Assembly: GCA_022571535.1 (NCBI GenBank)
Contig: JACZXR010000113.1
Coordinates: forward strand, 1 to 7,052
From: Deltaproteobacteria bacterium
GTDB lineage: Bacteria > Desulfobacterota > Binatia > UBA9968 > CAXXLF01
Direction of reading: 5' to 3'
Length of the DNA stretch: 7,052 nucleotides
The notes under the pieces were generated by a model, which ran no database searches, was not told the DNA's origin, and saw only the letters and a list, made by a program, of their open reading frames with translations. Numbering within the stretch: the first letter of the stretch is position 1; the number at the start of each line of letters is the position of its first letter. Position numbers and translations under genes: made by a program. Positions 1 through 6,119 of this stretch are shown piece by piece.

Positions 1-147
1 GCTTAGAACCGTCAGCCTGATCCGTGGATGCTTTACCCGGACACGTAACAGCTCACCCCCTGCATACCCCGTGGCCCCAAACACGGCCACACGGACAGGT
101 CTTCGCTTCTTGGGTGGACCGGCTTCTGACTTAGCCAGTGATTTCAA
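1..147 (-). CDS. argC: N-acetyl-gamma-glutamyl-phosphate reductase, N-terminal fragment
   Basis: The reading frame runs off the left edge, so only about 49 N-terminal residues are present. It contains VRVAVFGATGYAGGELL, the glycine-rich NADP-binding Rossmann start typical of ArgC, followed by a KHPRI segment that fits the next helix. ArgC reduces N-acetyl-glutamyl-phosphate to the semialdehyde in arginine biosynthesis in the cytosol. No ATG lies in frame near the expected start. I chose TTG at 147-145, which overlaps the rpsI stop TGA (146-144) as TTGA. This suggests translation coupled to rpsI, because no Shine-Dalgarno sequence is visible. That start adds a basic, proline-containing leader of about 18 residues (including PPKKRRP) before the usual ArgC beginning. 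A CTG three codons later is an alternative. Family identity is fairly sure; the exact start is not. Confidence 0.8.
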   Translation of the reverse strand, partial: MKSLAKSEAGPPKKRRPVRVAVFGATGYAGGELLRVRVKHPRIRLTVLS

Positions 148-536
148 CGTTTGGAGTATTGTGGGCGTTTACGGGCCTTGTGGAGGCCGTACTTTTTCCG
201 TTCAACTGCGCGTGAGTCGCGGGTAACAAAACCAGCCTTTTTCAGCGGGGTACGAAAGTCGGGATTAACCTGCATAAGCGCACGAGTGATCCCATGACGA
301 ATGGCGCCTGCCTGACCCGACAATCCTCCACCTCGGACATTAACCAGCACATCAAAATTCCCTTCGACATGGGTGACCTGAAAAGGTTGGAGAATAATCT
401 GGCGTGCCGTTTCACGGCCAAAGTAATTGTCCAAAGACCGATCGTTGACCAAGATATCTCCCTTGCCATCTTTTAAAGAAACCCGGGCCACGGAGGTCTT
501 TCTTCGGCCGGTTGCGTAATAAGACTTTGTCGCCAT
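144..536 (-). CDS. rpsI: 30S ribosomal protein S9 (uS9)
   Basis: This encodes 130 residues, the normal length for bacterial S9. It opens with the typical YYATGRRKTSVARV segment. It has the RGGGLSGQAGAIRHGI glycine-rich core at about residues 68-83 and ends in the basic tail RKRPQYSKR, whose last arginine reaches the ribosomal P-site tRNA in known structures. The protein sits in the head of the small subunit. The ATG at 536-534 is preceded by a GAGG at a suitable distance, and this Shine-Dalgarno overlaps the end of rplM, only four bases upstream. The rplM-rpsI pair is almost universally co-transcribed. Downstream, the stop overlaps the probable TTG start of argC, placing an arginine gene in a ribosomal operon. 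There is nothing unusual in the protein. Confidence 0.98.
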   Translation of the reverse strand: MATKSYYATGRRKTSVARVSLKDGKGDILVNDRSLDNYFGRETARQIILQPFQVTHVEGNFDVLVNVRGGGLSGQAGAIRHGITRALMQVNPDFRTPLKKAGFVTRDSRAVERKKYGLHKARKRPQYSKR

Positions 537-540
537 ATCT

Positions 541-987
541 TTAACCTCGACCCCGGATTATAAGAGGCTGTGGCCCTTGGGCCTGATGTGGGTGCTCGGG
601 TCCTGCATAGACCTTCAACTTTTTAAGGAGCCTTCTCCCCAGGCGATTCTTAGGTAACATACCCTTTACAGCAAGGTGGACGACGGCATCAGGCCTAGTT
701 TCTAGTTTCTTTTCAGCGGTGGTAACCCGAAGGCCCCCCGGGTACTCGGAGTGCCGGTAATAAACCTTCTGTTCCAACTTTTTCCCAGTCAACTTGACTC
801 CCTTGGCGTTAACCACAACAACAAAATCGCCTCCATCCACATGCGGAGTAAAGGTCGGTTTGTGCTTACCCCTTAAAACTTTCGCCACCTCGCTGGCAAG
901 CCGGCCCAACACCTTTCCACCTGCGTCAACGATGTACCATTGGCGTTGGGCCAGGGCGTCGCTCTTTTTCATCTGATAGGTCCCCAT
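541..987 (-). CDS. rplM: 50S ribosomal protein L13 (uL13)
   Basis: This encodes 148 residues; E. coli L13 has 142. Recognisable L13 blocks are WYIVDAGGKVLGRLASEVAKVLRGKHKPTF in two adjoining parts (about residues 17-46), TPHVDGGDFVVVVNA, KLTGKKLEQKVYYRHSEYPGG, the signature KGMLPKNRLGRRLLKKLKVY and AGPEHPHQAQ near the C-terminus. L13 is an early-assembling 23S rRNA-binding protein of the large subunit. I kept the first ATG because MGTYQ matches the usual MKTY-type start. A second in-frame ATG (972-970) has a GGGG upstream and is a possible alternative. A short hairpin lies four bases before the first ATG, and the gene follows tRNA-Asp by only 35 bases. The Shine-Dalgarno for the first ATG is weak (GACGGT, inside the hairpin). 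Confidence 0.98.
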   Translation of the reverse strand: MGTYQMKKSDALAQRQWYIVDAGGKVLGRLASEVAKVLRGKHKPTFTPHVDGGDFVVVVNAKGVKLTGKKLEQKVYYRHSEYPGGLRVTTAEKKLETRPDAVVHLAVKGMLPKNRLGRRLLKKLKVYAGPEHPHQAQGPQPLIIRGRG

Positions 988-990
988 ATT

Positions 991-1003
991 ACCGTCAAAC
1001 GGT
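991..1003 (-). promoter_or_regulatory. Small hairpin in the rplM leader
   Basis: On the coding strand the sequence is ACCGT-TTG-ACGGT, a perfect 5-bp stem with a 3-base loop that ends three bases before the rplM ATG. It covers the only weak Shine-Dalgarno-like bases of that start, so it could dampen or regulate L13 translation. L13 leaders with autoregulatory roles are known in other bacteria, but I do not recognise this as a member of a described family. The stem is short and may be chance. A 10-base palindrome TATCTAGATA lies just upstream at 1009-1018, between the tRNA and the hairpin. Confidence 0.35.
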
Positions 1004-1022
1004 TAGCCTATCTAGATACGAA

Positions 1023-1099
<77 letters not shown>

Positions 1100-1147
1100 G
1101 TCGCATCCTATCAGTGATTTGCTAAATGTCATGGCTATAGCTTTGAA

Positions 1148-1219
1148 TGGGCGGTACAGGATTTGAACCTGTGACCCCCGGCTTGTAAGGCCGATGCTCT
1201 CCCACTGAGCTAACCGCCC
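1148..1219 (-). tRNA. tRNA-Val (anticodon UAC)
   Basis: This is a 72-base gene without an encoded CCA. The acceptor stem GGGCGGT pairs perfectly with ACCGCCC, followed by discriminator A and then TTC, so CCA must be added after transcription. The D-arm is TAGCTCAGTGGGAGAGCA. The anticodon arm is TCGGC-CTTACAA-GCCGG with anticodon TAC, and the T-arm is ACAGG-TTCAAAT-CCTGT. TAC reads valine codons GUA and, with modification, GUG/GUU. It is the first tRNA after the HU gene. I found no convincing promoter in the roughly 95 bases upstream, where TATTTT at 1232-1237 is the best -10 candidate but lacks a good -35. Confidence 0.96.
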
Positions 1220-1313
1220 CCCTCTCGGCTCAAAATACCAAACCGGAGGCCTAGGACATAAAATCCTGCGATCTCCTGCCTTTTGCCACTGTTTTCTTCT
1301 GATAGTCAGTCTA

Positions 1314-1343
1314 AAAAGAGGGAATCAGCTGAGGGCCTCTTTT
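1314..1343 (-). terminator. Possible weak intrinsic terminator at the end of the HU gene
   Basis: On the coding strand AAAAGAGG and CCTCTTTT can pair in an 8-bp stem around a 14-base loop, and the 3' arm runs into a T-run (CTCTTTTTAG). The 5' arm lies inside the last HU codons and the stop is in the loop. The stem is A/T-rich and the loop large, so it would be weak. It may end HU transcription before the tRNA genes, or only reduce read-through. Confidence 0.4.
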
Positions 1344-1597
1344 AATGCCTTTCCAGCCTTGAACTTCGCGGCTCGAGAGGAAGCAATCTGAATTGTCTCG
1401 CCGGTCTTGGGATTTCTCCCCGCCCTCGCATTACGATGAGAAACCGAAAATGTCCCAAAACCAGAAATGTTAATTTTATCCCCGTTCTTCAAAGCGGCAG
1501 TGATATCATCGAACAACCCATTGATGATCTCTTCAATGCTTTGCCTGGGGAGTTCTCCCTTATTTGCAGAAGATTCGATCAAGTCTGCTTTTGTCAT
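1325..1597 (-). CDS. hup: DNA-binding protein HU (histone-like nucleoid protein)
   Basis: This encodes 90 residues, exactly the length of bacterial HU. The N-terminal helical dimerisation part is MTKADLIESSANKGELPR onward. GFGTF follows at residues 46-50. The DNA-binding beta-arm carries the signature GRNPKTGE at about 60-67, with the proline (P63) that intercalates into bent DNA in this family. A C-terminal helix rich in lysine (FKAGKALKEAL) ends the protein. It bends and compacts DNA as a dimer. IHF is less likely, because IHF subunits are usually longer and differ in the arm. The ATG has a clear Shine-Dalgarno, AAGGGGTGA, seven bases or less upstream. It follows lon as in E. coli (lon-hupB), but a separate promoter is likely in the 108-base gap. 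Confidence 0.97.
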   Translation of the reverse strand: MTKADLIESSANKGELPRQSIEEIINGLFDDITAALKNGDKINISGFGTFSVSHRNARAGRNPKTGETIQIASSRAAKFKAGKALKEALS

Positions 1598-1640
1598 CGT
1601 TCACCCCTTATCACCCTAATCATGCTCAAATAGCAAGTGT

Positions 1641-1670
1641 GGTATAACCATAGGATTTTCCGAGTGTCAA
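1641..1670 (-). promoter_or_regulatory. Probable sigma-70-type promoter of the HU gene
   Basis: On the minus strand a perfect -35 TTGACA (1670-1665) is followed after 18 bases by TATACC (1646-1641), four of six to the -10 consensus. Transcription would begin near 1634, giving a leader of roughly 37 bases that includes the AAGGGGTGA Shine-Dalgarno. It lies in the gap between the lon stop and the HU start, which suits independent HU expression. Confidence 0.6.
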
Positions 1671-1671
1671 T

Positions 1672-1688
1672 CCAAATTTTGAATTTGG
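1672..1688. repeat. Inverted repeat just upstream of the HU promoter
   Basis: CCAAATT and AATTTGG form a perfect 7-bp inverted repeat around a 3-base centre, placed one base upstream of the -35 TTGACA. It is AT-rich and has no T-run after it, so it does not look like an intrinsic terminator for lon. The position suits an operator or activator site, but no regulator can be named. It could equally be a chance AT-rich palindrome. Confidence 0.4.
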
Positions 1689-1705
1689 CCTATGAGGGTT
1701 GCACC

Positions 1706-4174
1706 CTATTGTGGCAGGATATCCGCCCCTGGCACTTCTGGTGCCTTTCCCGCAAACGGGGGGGGCTCCCCTTTTACCTCTTCCAGCTCCTCCTTCTTCT
1801 TCAAAAAACTCTCTGGATCTTCAAGCACGAGGGCTTTCTTCAACACTTCATCCATATGGGAGACCAACACCAACTCAACGGTTTTCAATATCACCGACGG
1901 GATCTCCTCAATGTCTTTTTTGTTCTCTTCGGGTATCAGTACCTTCTTAATACCACCTCGGTGAGCAGCCAAGACCTTCTCCTTCAGCCCCCCTATGGGA
2001 AGAATCATCCCCCTCAGCGTAATCTCCCCCGTCATGGCTAGGTCATGGTATACAGGGATCCTCGTCAGGGCGGATACAATAGACGTTACCATGGTGATAC
2101 CCGCCGATGGTCCATCCTTGGGAATCGCACCCTCCGGCACATGGATATGAAGGTCCGAATTCTGATAAAAATCACTTTTTAACCCCAGCTCTTTCGCGCG
2201 GGACCGCACATAGCTCATCGCTGCCTTGGCTGACTCTTGCATGACATCACCCAATTGACCGGTCAAAATAAGTTGACCCTTACCTGGCATGACCGCCACT
2301 TCCGTGGACAGCAACTCTCCTCCGAGCTCAGTCCAGGCCAACCCCGTGCTGACTCCAATTCTGTGCTCCTCCTCTGCTCTTCCATAACGGAACTTTGCCG
2401 CACCCAGATACTTATGCAGTCTCTTTGCCCCAATGGTTATCGGAGAACCACGCTCCTTCTTGACTACTTCTACAGCAACCTTACGGCAGATCGAGGCGAT
2501 CTCACGTTCTAGATTTCTCACACCGGCCTCTCTGGTGTAGTACCGGATGAGCCCCAGAATAGCGTTGTCCGTGAAAAAGATGTTCTCCGCCTTGATACCG
2601 TTAGCCTCTCTCTGTTTTTCTACCAAATACTTCTTGGCAATATTTAACTTCTCCAACTCCGTGTAGCCAGCAATGCGAATGATTTCCATGCGATCCTGTA
2701 GGGGGCGGGGAATGCGATCCAGCGAATTTGCAGTCGTGACAAACATCACCTTGGAAAGATCATAATCCAAATCCAGGTAGTGATCGTTAAAGGTGGCGTT
2801 CTGTTCAGGGTCCAGCACCTCAAGAAGCGCTGAGGAGGGATCCCCCCGGAAATCCATGGACATCTTATCTACCTCATCCATGAGAAATACAGGATTACCA
2901 GAACCGGCCTTCTTCATAGACTGGATGATCTTGCCCGGTAACGCCCCGATATAGGTGCGGCGATGCCCGCGGATCTCCGCCTCATCCCGCACCCCCCCCA
3001 GGGAAATGCGTATAAACTTTCTCCCTGTAGCACGCGCAATGGACCGACCCAGTGACGTCTTTCCGACCCCCGGAGGCCCCACCAGGCAGATGATGGGACC
3101 CTTGATCTTTCCCACCAGGCTCTGAACAGCCAGGTACTCAAGGATCCTCTGTTTTACCTTCTCCAAGCCGTAATGGTCCTCCTCCAGCACCCTCTCCGCC
3201 TCCTTGATATCGAGCTTCTCCTCCGTGAACTCATTCCAGGGTAGATCCAAGATCCAGTCAATATAACACCTCACCACAGAGGCCTCGGCAGACATGGGGG
3301 ACATCATCTTGAGCTTCTTAAGCTCCTTTTCGACTTTTTCCTTGGCCTCTACTGACAACTTCTTTTGCTTAATTTTCTCTTCAATCTCTTGAATTTCGTT
3401 TTTAAACTCGTCCTTCTCCCCAAGCTCTTTCTGGATAGCGCGCATTTGCTCGTTCAAATAGTACTCCTTTTGAGAACGCTCCATCTGCTTCTTCACACGA
3501 GAGCGAATGCGTCGCTCCACCTCCAAGACCTCAATTTCGGCACGCAAGTGACCCAAAACTTTTTCAAGCCTCTCCGCCGCGTTGATGATTTCCAGGAGAT
3601 TCTGCCGTTCCTCCAGCTTGATCCCGAGATGACCGACAATCGTGTCGGCAAGCCGACCTGGATCGTCGATAGAGGAAATTGACATGACCATCTCTGGCGG
3701 GATTTTCTTCTTCAGCTTGACATAGCTCTCAAAGGTGCTGTGCACTTCCCGGATTAGGGCCTCCCCCTCCGTGTTCCGCTCCACTACCTCTTCTATCTCC
3801 TCCACTTCCACAAGGAAAAAGTCGGGATGGCTCAAGAAGCGAACTGCCCTTGCCCTTTTCTTTCCCTCGACAAGAACCTTCACGGTCCCATCTGGAAGCT
3901 TGAGCATCTGCACGACGTTTCCTAATGTCCCCACCGGATAGATGTCGTTTTGGGTTGGATCGTTGGTTCTGGGGTCTTTCTGCGACGACAAAAATATCGG
4001 CACCTGTTTTTTAGTTGCCTCCTCTAGCGCCCTGATGGACCTCTGCCGGCCCACGAAAAGAGGCACCACCATATTAGGAAAAACAATGATATCTCTCAGC
4101 GGCAACAGAGGCACTTGAAGAGAGCTGCTGCCACCTTCCCCACTGTCATCTTTGTGGTCATTGCGGAATAACAT
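1706..4174 (-). CDS. lon: ATP-dependent protease Lon (La), serine peptidase family S16
   Basis: This encodes 822 residues; E. coli Lon has 784. The N-terminal LON substrate domain starts at about residue 21 (VPLLPLRDIIVFPNMVVPLF) and leads into a long charged helical region (about 200-300). The AAA+ module has Walker A GPPGVGKT (366-373), Walker B VFLMDEVD (D433, E434), the PLQDRMEII segment (491-499) and the sensor-2 region GVRNLER. The protease domain shows PKDGPSAG with catalytic Ser690 and KEKVLAAHRG with catalytic Lys733, the 43-residue spacing seen in E. coli (S679/K722). It degrades misfolded and regulatory proteins in the cytosol. About 40 extra C-terminal residues are acidic/basic and then proline-rich (EPPPFAGKAPEVPG). 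The ATG follows the clpX stop by 11 bases behind a Shine-Dalgarno made of eight Gs plus TGAT. All catalytic residues are intact. Confidence 0.98.
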   Translation of the reverse strand: MLFRNDHKDDSGEGGSSSLQVPLLPLRDIIVFPNMVVPLFVGRQRSIRALEEATKKQVPIFLSSQKDPRTNDPTQNDIYPVGTLGNVVQMLKLPDGTVKVLVEGKKRARAVRFLSHPDFFLVEVEEIEEVVERNTEGEALIREVHSTFESYVKLKKKIPPEMVMSISSIDDPGRLADTIVGHLGIKLEERQNLLEIINAAERLEKVLGHLRAEIEVLEVERRIRSRVKKQMERSQKEYYLNEQMRAIQKELGEKDEFKNEIQEIEEKIKQKKLSVEAKEKVEKELKKLKMMSPMSAEASVVRCYIDWILDLPWNEFTEEKLDIKEAERVLEEDHYGLEKVKQRILEYLAVQSLVGKIKGPIICLVGPPGVGKTSLGRSIARATGRKFIRISLGGVRDEAEIRGHRRTYIGALPGKIIQSMKKAGSGNPVFLMDEVDKMSMDFRGDPSSALLEVLDPEQNATFNDHYLDLDYDLSKVMFVTTANSLDRIPRPLQDRMEIIRIAGYTELEKLNIAKKYLVEKQREANGIKAENIFFTDNAILGLIRYYTREAGVRNLEREIASICRKVAVEVVKKERGSPITIGAKRLHKYLGAAKFRYGRAEEEHRIGVSTGLAWTELGGELLSTEVAVMPGKGQLILTGQLGDVMQESAKAAMSYVRSRAKELGLKSDFYQNSDLHIHVPEGAIPKDGPSAGITMVTSIVSALTRIPVYHDLAMTGEITLRGMILPIGGLKEKVLAAHRGGIKKVLIPEENKKDIEEIPSVILKTVELVLVSHMDEVLKKALVLEDPESFLKKKEELEEVKGEPPPFAGKAPEVPGADILPQ

Positions 4175-4178
4175 ATCA

Positions 4179-4186
4179 CCCCCCCC
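4179..4186 (-). promoter_or_regulatory. G8 tract forming the lon ribosome-binding site
   Basis: The coding strand reads TA followed by eight Gs and then TGATATG. The first G of the run is the last base of the clpX stop TAG, and the run ends four bases before the lon ATG. GGTGAT matches the anti-Shine-Dalgarno complement and the further Gs extend the pairing, partly by wobble. The homopolymer is of a length that could vary by slippage or by sequencing error. Confidence 0.6.
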
Positions 4187-5439
4187 TATGCGCTCTCTGC
4201 GGCTTTGGTATAGACAACGATGGGTGCTGCATTGCGAGTCACTACCTCATCGGAAATAACGACTTCCTTGATATTAGTTTGGGCCGGCATCTCATACATA
4301 ACGTCAAGCATGGTGTTCTCCATGATAGCCCTGAGCCCGCGGGCTCCCGATTTCCTTTTCATAGCCTCACGCGCAATAGCCCAAAGTGCCTCATCCGTAA
4401 ATCTGAGATGCACAGTCTCCATCTCGAATAGTTTGCAATACTGTTTCGTCAGGGCGTTTTTGGGCTCTTTCAAAATCCTCACGAGCGCTCCCTCGCTCAG
4501 TTCCTCCAGAGTGGCAATGACGGGCAATCGGCCGATGAACTCCGGGATAAGCCCAAACTTCAACAGATCCTCGGGCTGGACCCCGTGCAACAGCTCGCTG
4601 TCCCCCCTGCCATCTTTCTTCTCGACCACTCCCCCAAAACCTAACCGCTTGCGCCCAGTCCGTCGACGAATGATGTCCTCTAAACCAACAAAGGCCCCCC
4701 CGCACATGAACAGGATATTCGTCGTATCCACCTGGAGGAATTCCTGCTGCGGGTGCTTTCTTCCCCCCTTCGGGGGCACGCTGGCCATAGTCCCCTCGAT
4801 GATCTTCAGCAGGGCCTGCTGCACTCCCTCGCCGGAGACATCCCGGGTAATCGATGGATTCTCCGATTTGCGCGAGATCTTGTCAATCTCATCAATGTAA
4901 ACAATCCCCTTCTGGGCCTTCTCCACATCATAATCAGCCGCCTGCAAAAGATTCAGGATAATATTTTCTACGTCTTCCCCGACATATCCTGCCTCCGTCA
5001 AACTCGTTGCGTCGGCAATGGTAAAAGGGACCTGCAGTAAACGTGCCAGGGTTTGAGCTAGAAGCGTCTTGCCAGACCCCGTTGGACCAAGAAGCAGGAT
5101 GTTGCTCTTCTGCAACTCCACATCTCCAGTCACCATCTGGCTATCAATGCGCTTGTAGTGGTTGTGAACGGCCACCGCCAAGATCTTCTTGGCCTTCTCC
5201 TGACCCACCACATACTGATCCAGAACGCGCTTAATCTCTACGGGCTTGGGAATACCTGAGGAAGAGGCAAGGGCTTCTTCATGATCGCACTCCTCAGCAA
5301 TGATATCATTACAGAGGTCAATGCATTCATCGCAGATGTAAACCGTCGGTCCTGCAATGAGTTTACGCACCTCGTCCTGACTCTTCCCACAAAAAGAGCA
5401 AACAAGGTTTCCCGAACGATCGTCACCGTGCTTAGGCAT
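4186..5439 (-). CDS. clpX: ATP-dependent Clp protease ATP-binding subunit ClpX
   Basis: This encodes 417 residues, the usual length. An N-terminal zinc-binding domain has C14, C17, C36 and C39 (CSFC...CDEC). The AAA+ part carries Walker A GPTGSGKT (118-125), pore-1 loop GYVG (151-154), Walker B VYIDEID (D183, E184), the RKH pore loop (227-229), the FGLIPEFIGRLP box (295-306) and sensor-2 GARGLR (365-370). The ClpP-docking loop reads LGF (266-268) instead of the E. coli IGF, a conservative change. ClpX unfolds tagged proteins and threads them into ClpP in the cytosol; its zinc domain binds adaptors and substrates. The ATG follows clpP by 12 bases with a good AGGGAG Shine-Dalgarno, and lon follows 11 bases after the stop, so the three form one operon. 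No key residue is missing. Confidence 0.98.
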   Translation of the reverse strand: MPKHGDDRSGNLVCSFCGKSQDEVRKLIAGPTVYICDECIDLCNDIIAEECDHEEALASSSGIPKPVEIKRVLDQYVVGQEKAKKILAVAVHNHYKRIDSQMVTGDVELQKSNILLLGPTGSGKTLLAQTLARLLQVPFTIADATSLTEAGYVGEDVENIILNLLQAADYDVEKAQKGIVYIDEIDKISRKSENPSITRDVSGEGVQQALLKIIEGTMASVPPKGGRKHPQQEFLQVDTTNILFMCGGAFVGLEDIIRRRTGRKRLGFGGVVEKKDGRGDSELLHGVQPEDLLKFGLIPEFIGRLPVIATLEELSEGALVRILKEPKNALTKQYCKLFEMETVHLRFTDEALWAIAREAMKRKSGARGLRAIMENTMLDVMYEMPAQTNIKEVVISDEVVTRNAAPIVVYTKAAESA

Positions 5440-5451
5440 GTAACTCCCTAT

Positions 5452-6054
5452 TTACTTTTTTGGATCGATATCCCGACGACTCTCCATGACCTCATCAACC
5501 AATCCATACTCCAAAGCCTGTATTCCCGACATGAAAAGGTCCCGGTCGGTGTCCTTCTCGATCTTTTTAAGAGTCTGCCCCGTATGTTTCATAAGGATTT
5601 CGTTCAATTCCTCCCGCATCCGCAGCATCTCTCGGGCCTGAATATCCACGTCTGCCGCGGCACCCTGAAAACCGCCCAGGGGTTGATGGATCATAATCCG
5701 CGAATGAGGAAGGGCGAACCTTTTTCCCTTGGCCCCCGCAGCCAAAAGAATCGCACCCATACTGGCGGCCTGTCCCAAACAAACCGTTGAGATCTTAGGC
5801 TTGATATACTGCATCGTGTCATAGATGGCCAGACCCGAGGTGATGGATCCACCAGGGGAGTTGATATAAAAATAGATGTCCCTCTCAGGATCCTCTGATT
5901 CTAGAAAAAGCAGCTGGGCAGTGATTACGTTTGCCACATCGTCCATAATCGGACTGCCCAAAAATATGATTCGGTCTTTGAGCAAGCGGGAATAGATATC
6001 ATAAGCTCGCTCCCCCCGTCCTGTTTGTTCTACCACTATCGGGATAAAATTCAT
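5452..6054 (-). CDS. clpP: ATP-dependent Clp protease proteolytic subunit ClpP
   Basis: This encodes 200 residues, standard length. The serine protease triad is complete: Ser98 in GQAASMGA, His123 in MIHQPLGG and Asp172 in DTDRDLFM. Other ClpP hallmarks are the YFYINSPGGSITSGLAIYDTM block in its usual place (from about residue 61) and YGLVDEV near the end. Two heptameric rings form the barrel that degrades proteins fed by ClpX. The N-terminus MNFIPIVVEQTGRGERAYDIYS is typical, including the short propeptide-like lead that is removed in some species. The start ATG has an AAGGTGGGG Shine-Dalgarno at 6065-6073, spaced 10 bases away, slightly long. A strong promoter candidate precedes it in the 65-base gap after tig. 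The gene is a regular single-type ClpP with no inactivating change. Confidence 0.98.
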   Translation of the reverse strand: MNFIPIVVEQTGRGERAYDIYSRLLKDRIIFLGSPIMDDVANVITAQLLFLESEDPERDIYFYINSPGGSITSGLAIYDTMQYIKPKISTVCLGQAASMGAILLAAGAKGKRFALPHSRIMIHQPLGGFQGAAADVDIQAREMLRMREELNEILMKHTGQTLKKIEKDTDRDLFMSGIQALEYGLVDEVMESRRDIDPKK

Positions 6055-6085
6055 TTTTCTAGAACCCCACCTTATCTACAACGTC

Positions 6086-6114
6086 ATTTTATCTGCTTTT
6101 CGCCTTTCTATCAA
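6086..6114 (-). promoter_or_regulatory. Probable sigma-70-type promoter of the clpP-clpX-lon operon
   Basis: In the tig-clpP gap the coding strand has TTGATA (6114-6109) and TAAAAT (6091-6086), each five of six to consensus, separated by the ideal 17 bases. The expected start near 6079 gives a leader of about 25 bases that still contains the clpP Shine-Dalgarno. This would let the protease genes be transcribed apart from tig. No heat-shock-sigma pattern or CIRCE element is visible here. Confidence 0.65.
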
Positions 6115-6119
6115 CCTTT

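Noticed and set aside
1220..1313. A possible small gene or strong tRNA promoter between the HU gene and tRNA-Val
   Set aside because: No open frame with a ribosome-binding site was seen. The best -10-like TATTTT has no acceptable -35 at 16-18 bases, so I did not call it.
1637..2041. Plus-strand open frames opposite the end of lon
   Set aside because: They are low-complexity (Phe/Leu or Ser/Pro rich), mutually overlapping in two or three frames, and antisense to the Lon C-terminus.
4220..4900. A 226-codon open frame on the plus strand opposite clpX
   Set aside because: It lies wholly antisense to a complete, well-conserved clpX; its translation is serine/arginine/proline-rich with no domain, as expected for a shadow frame.
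5281..5790. A 169-codon plus-strand open frame across the clpX-clpP boundary
   Set aside because: It is antisense to two intact genes and has no recognisable protein features; it is explained by codon bias of the opposite strand.
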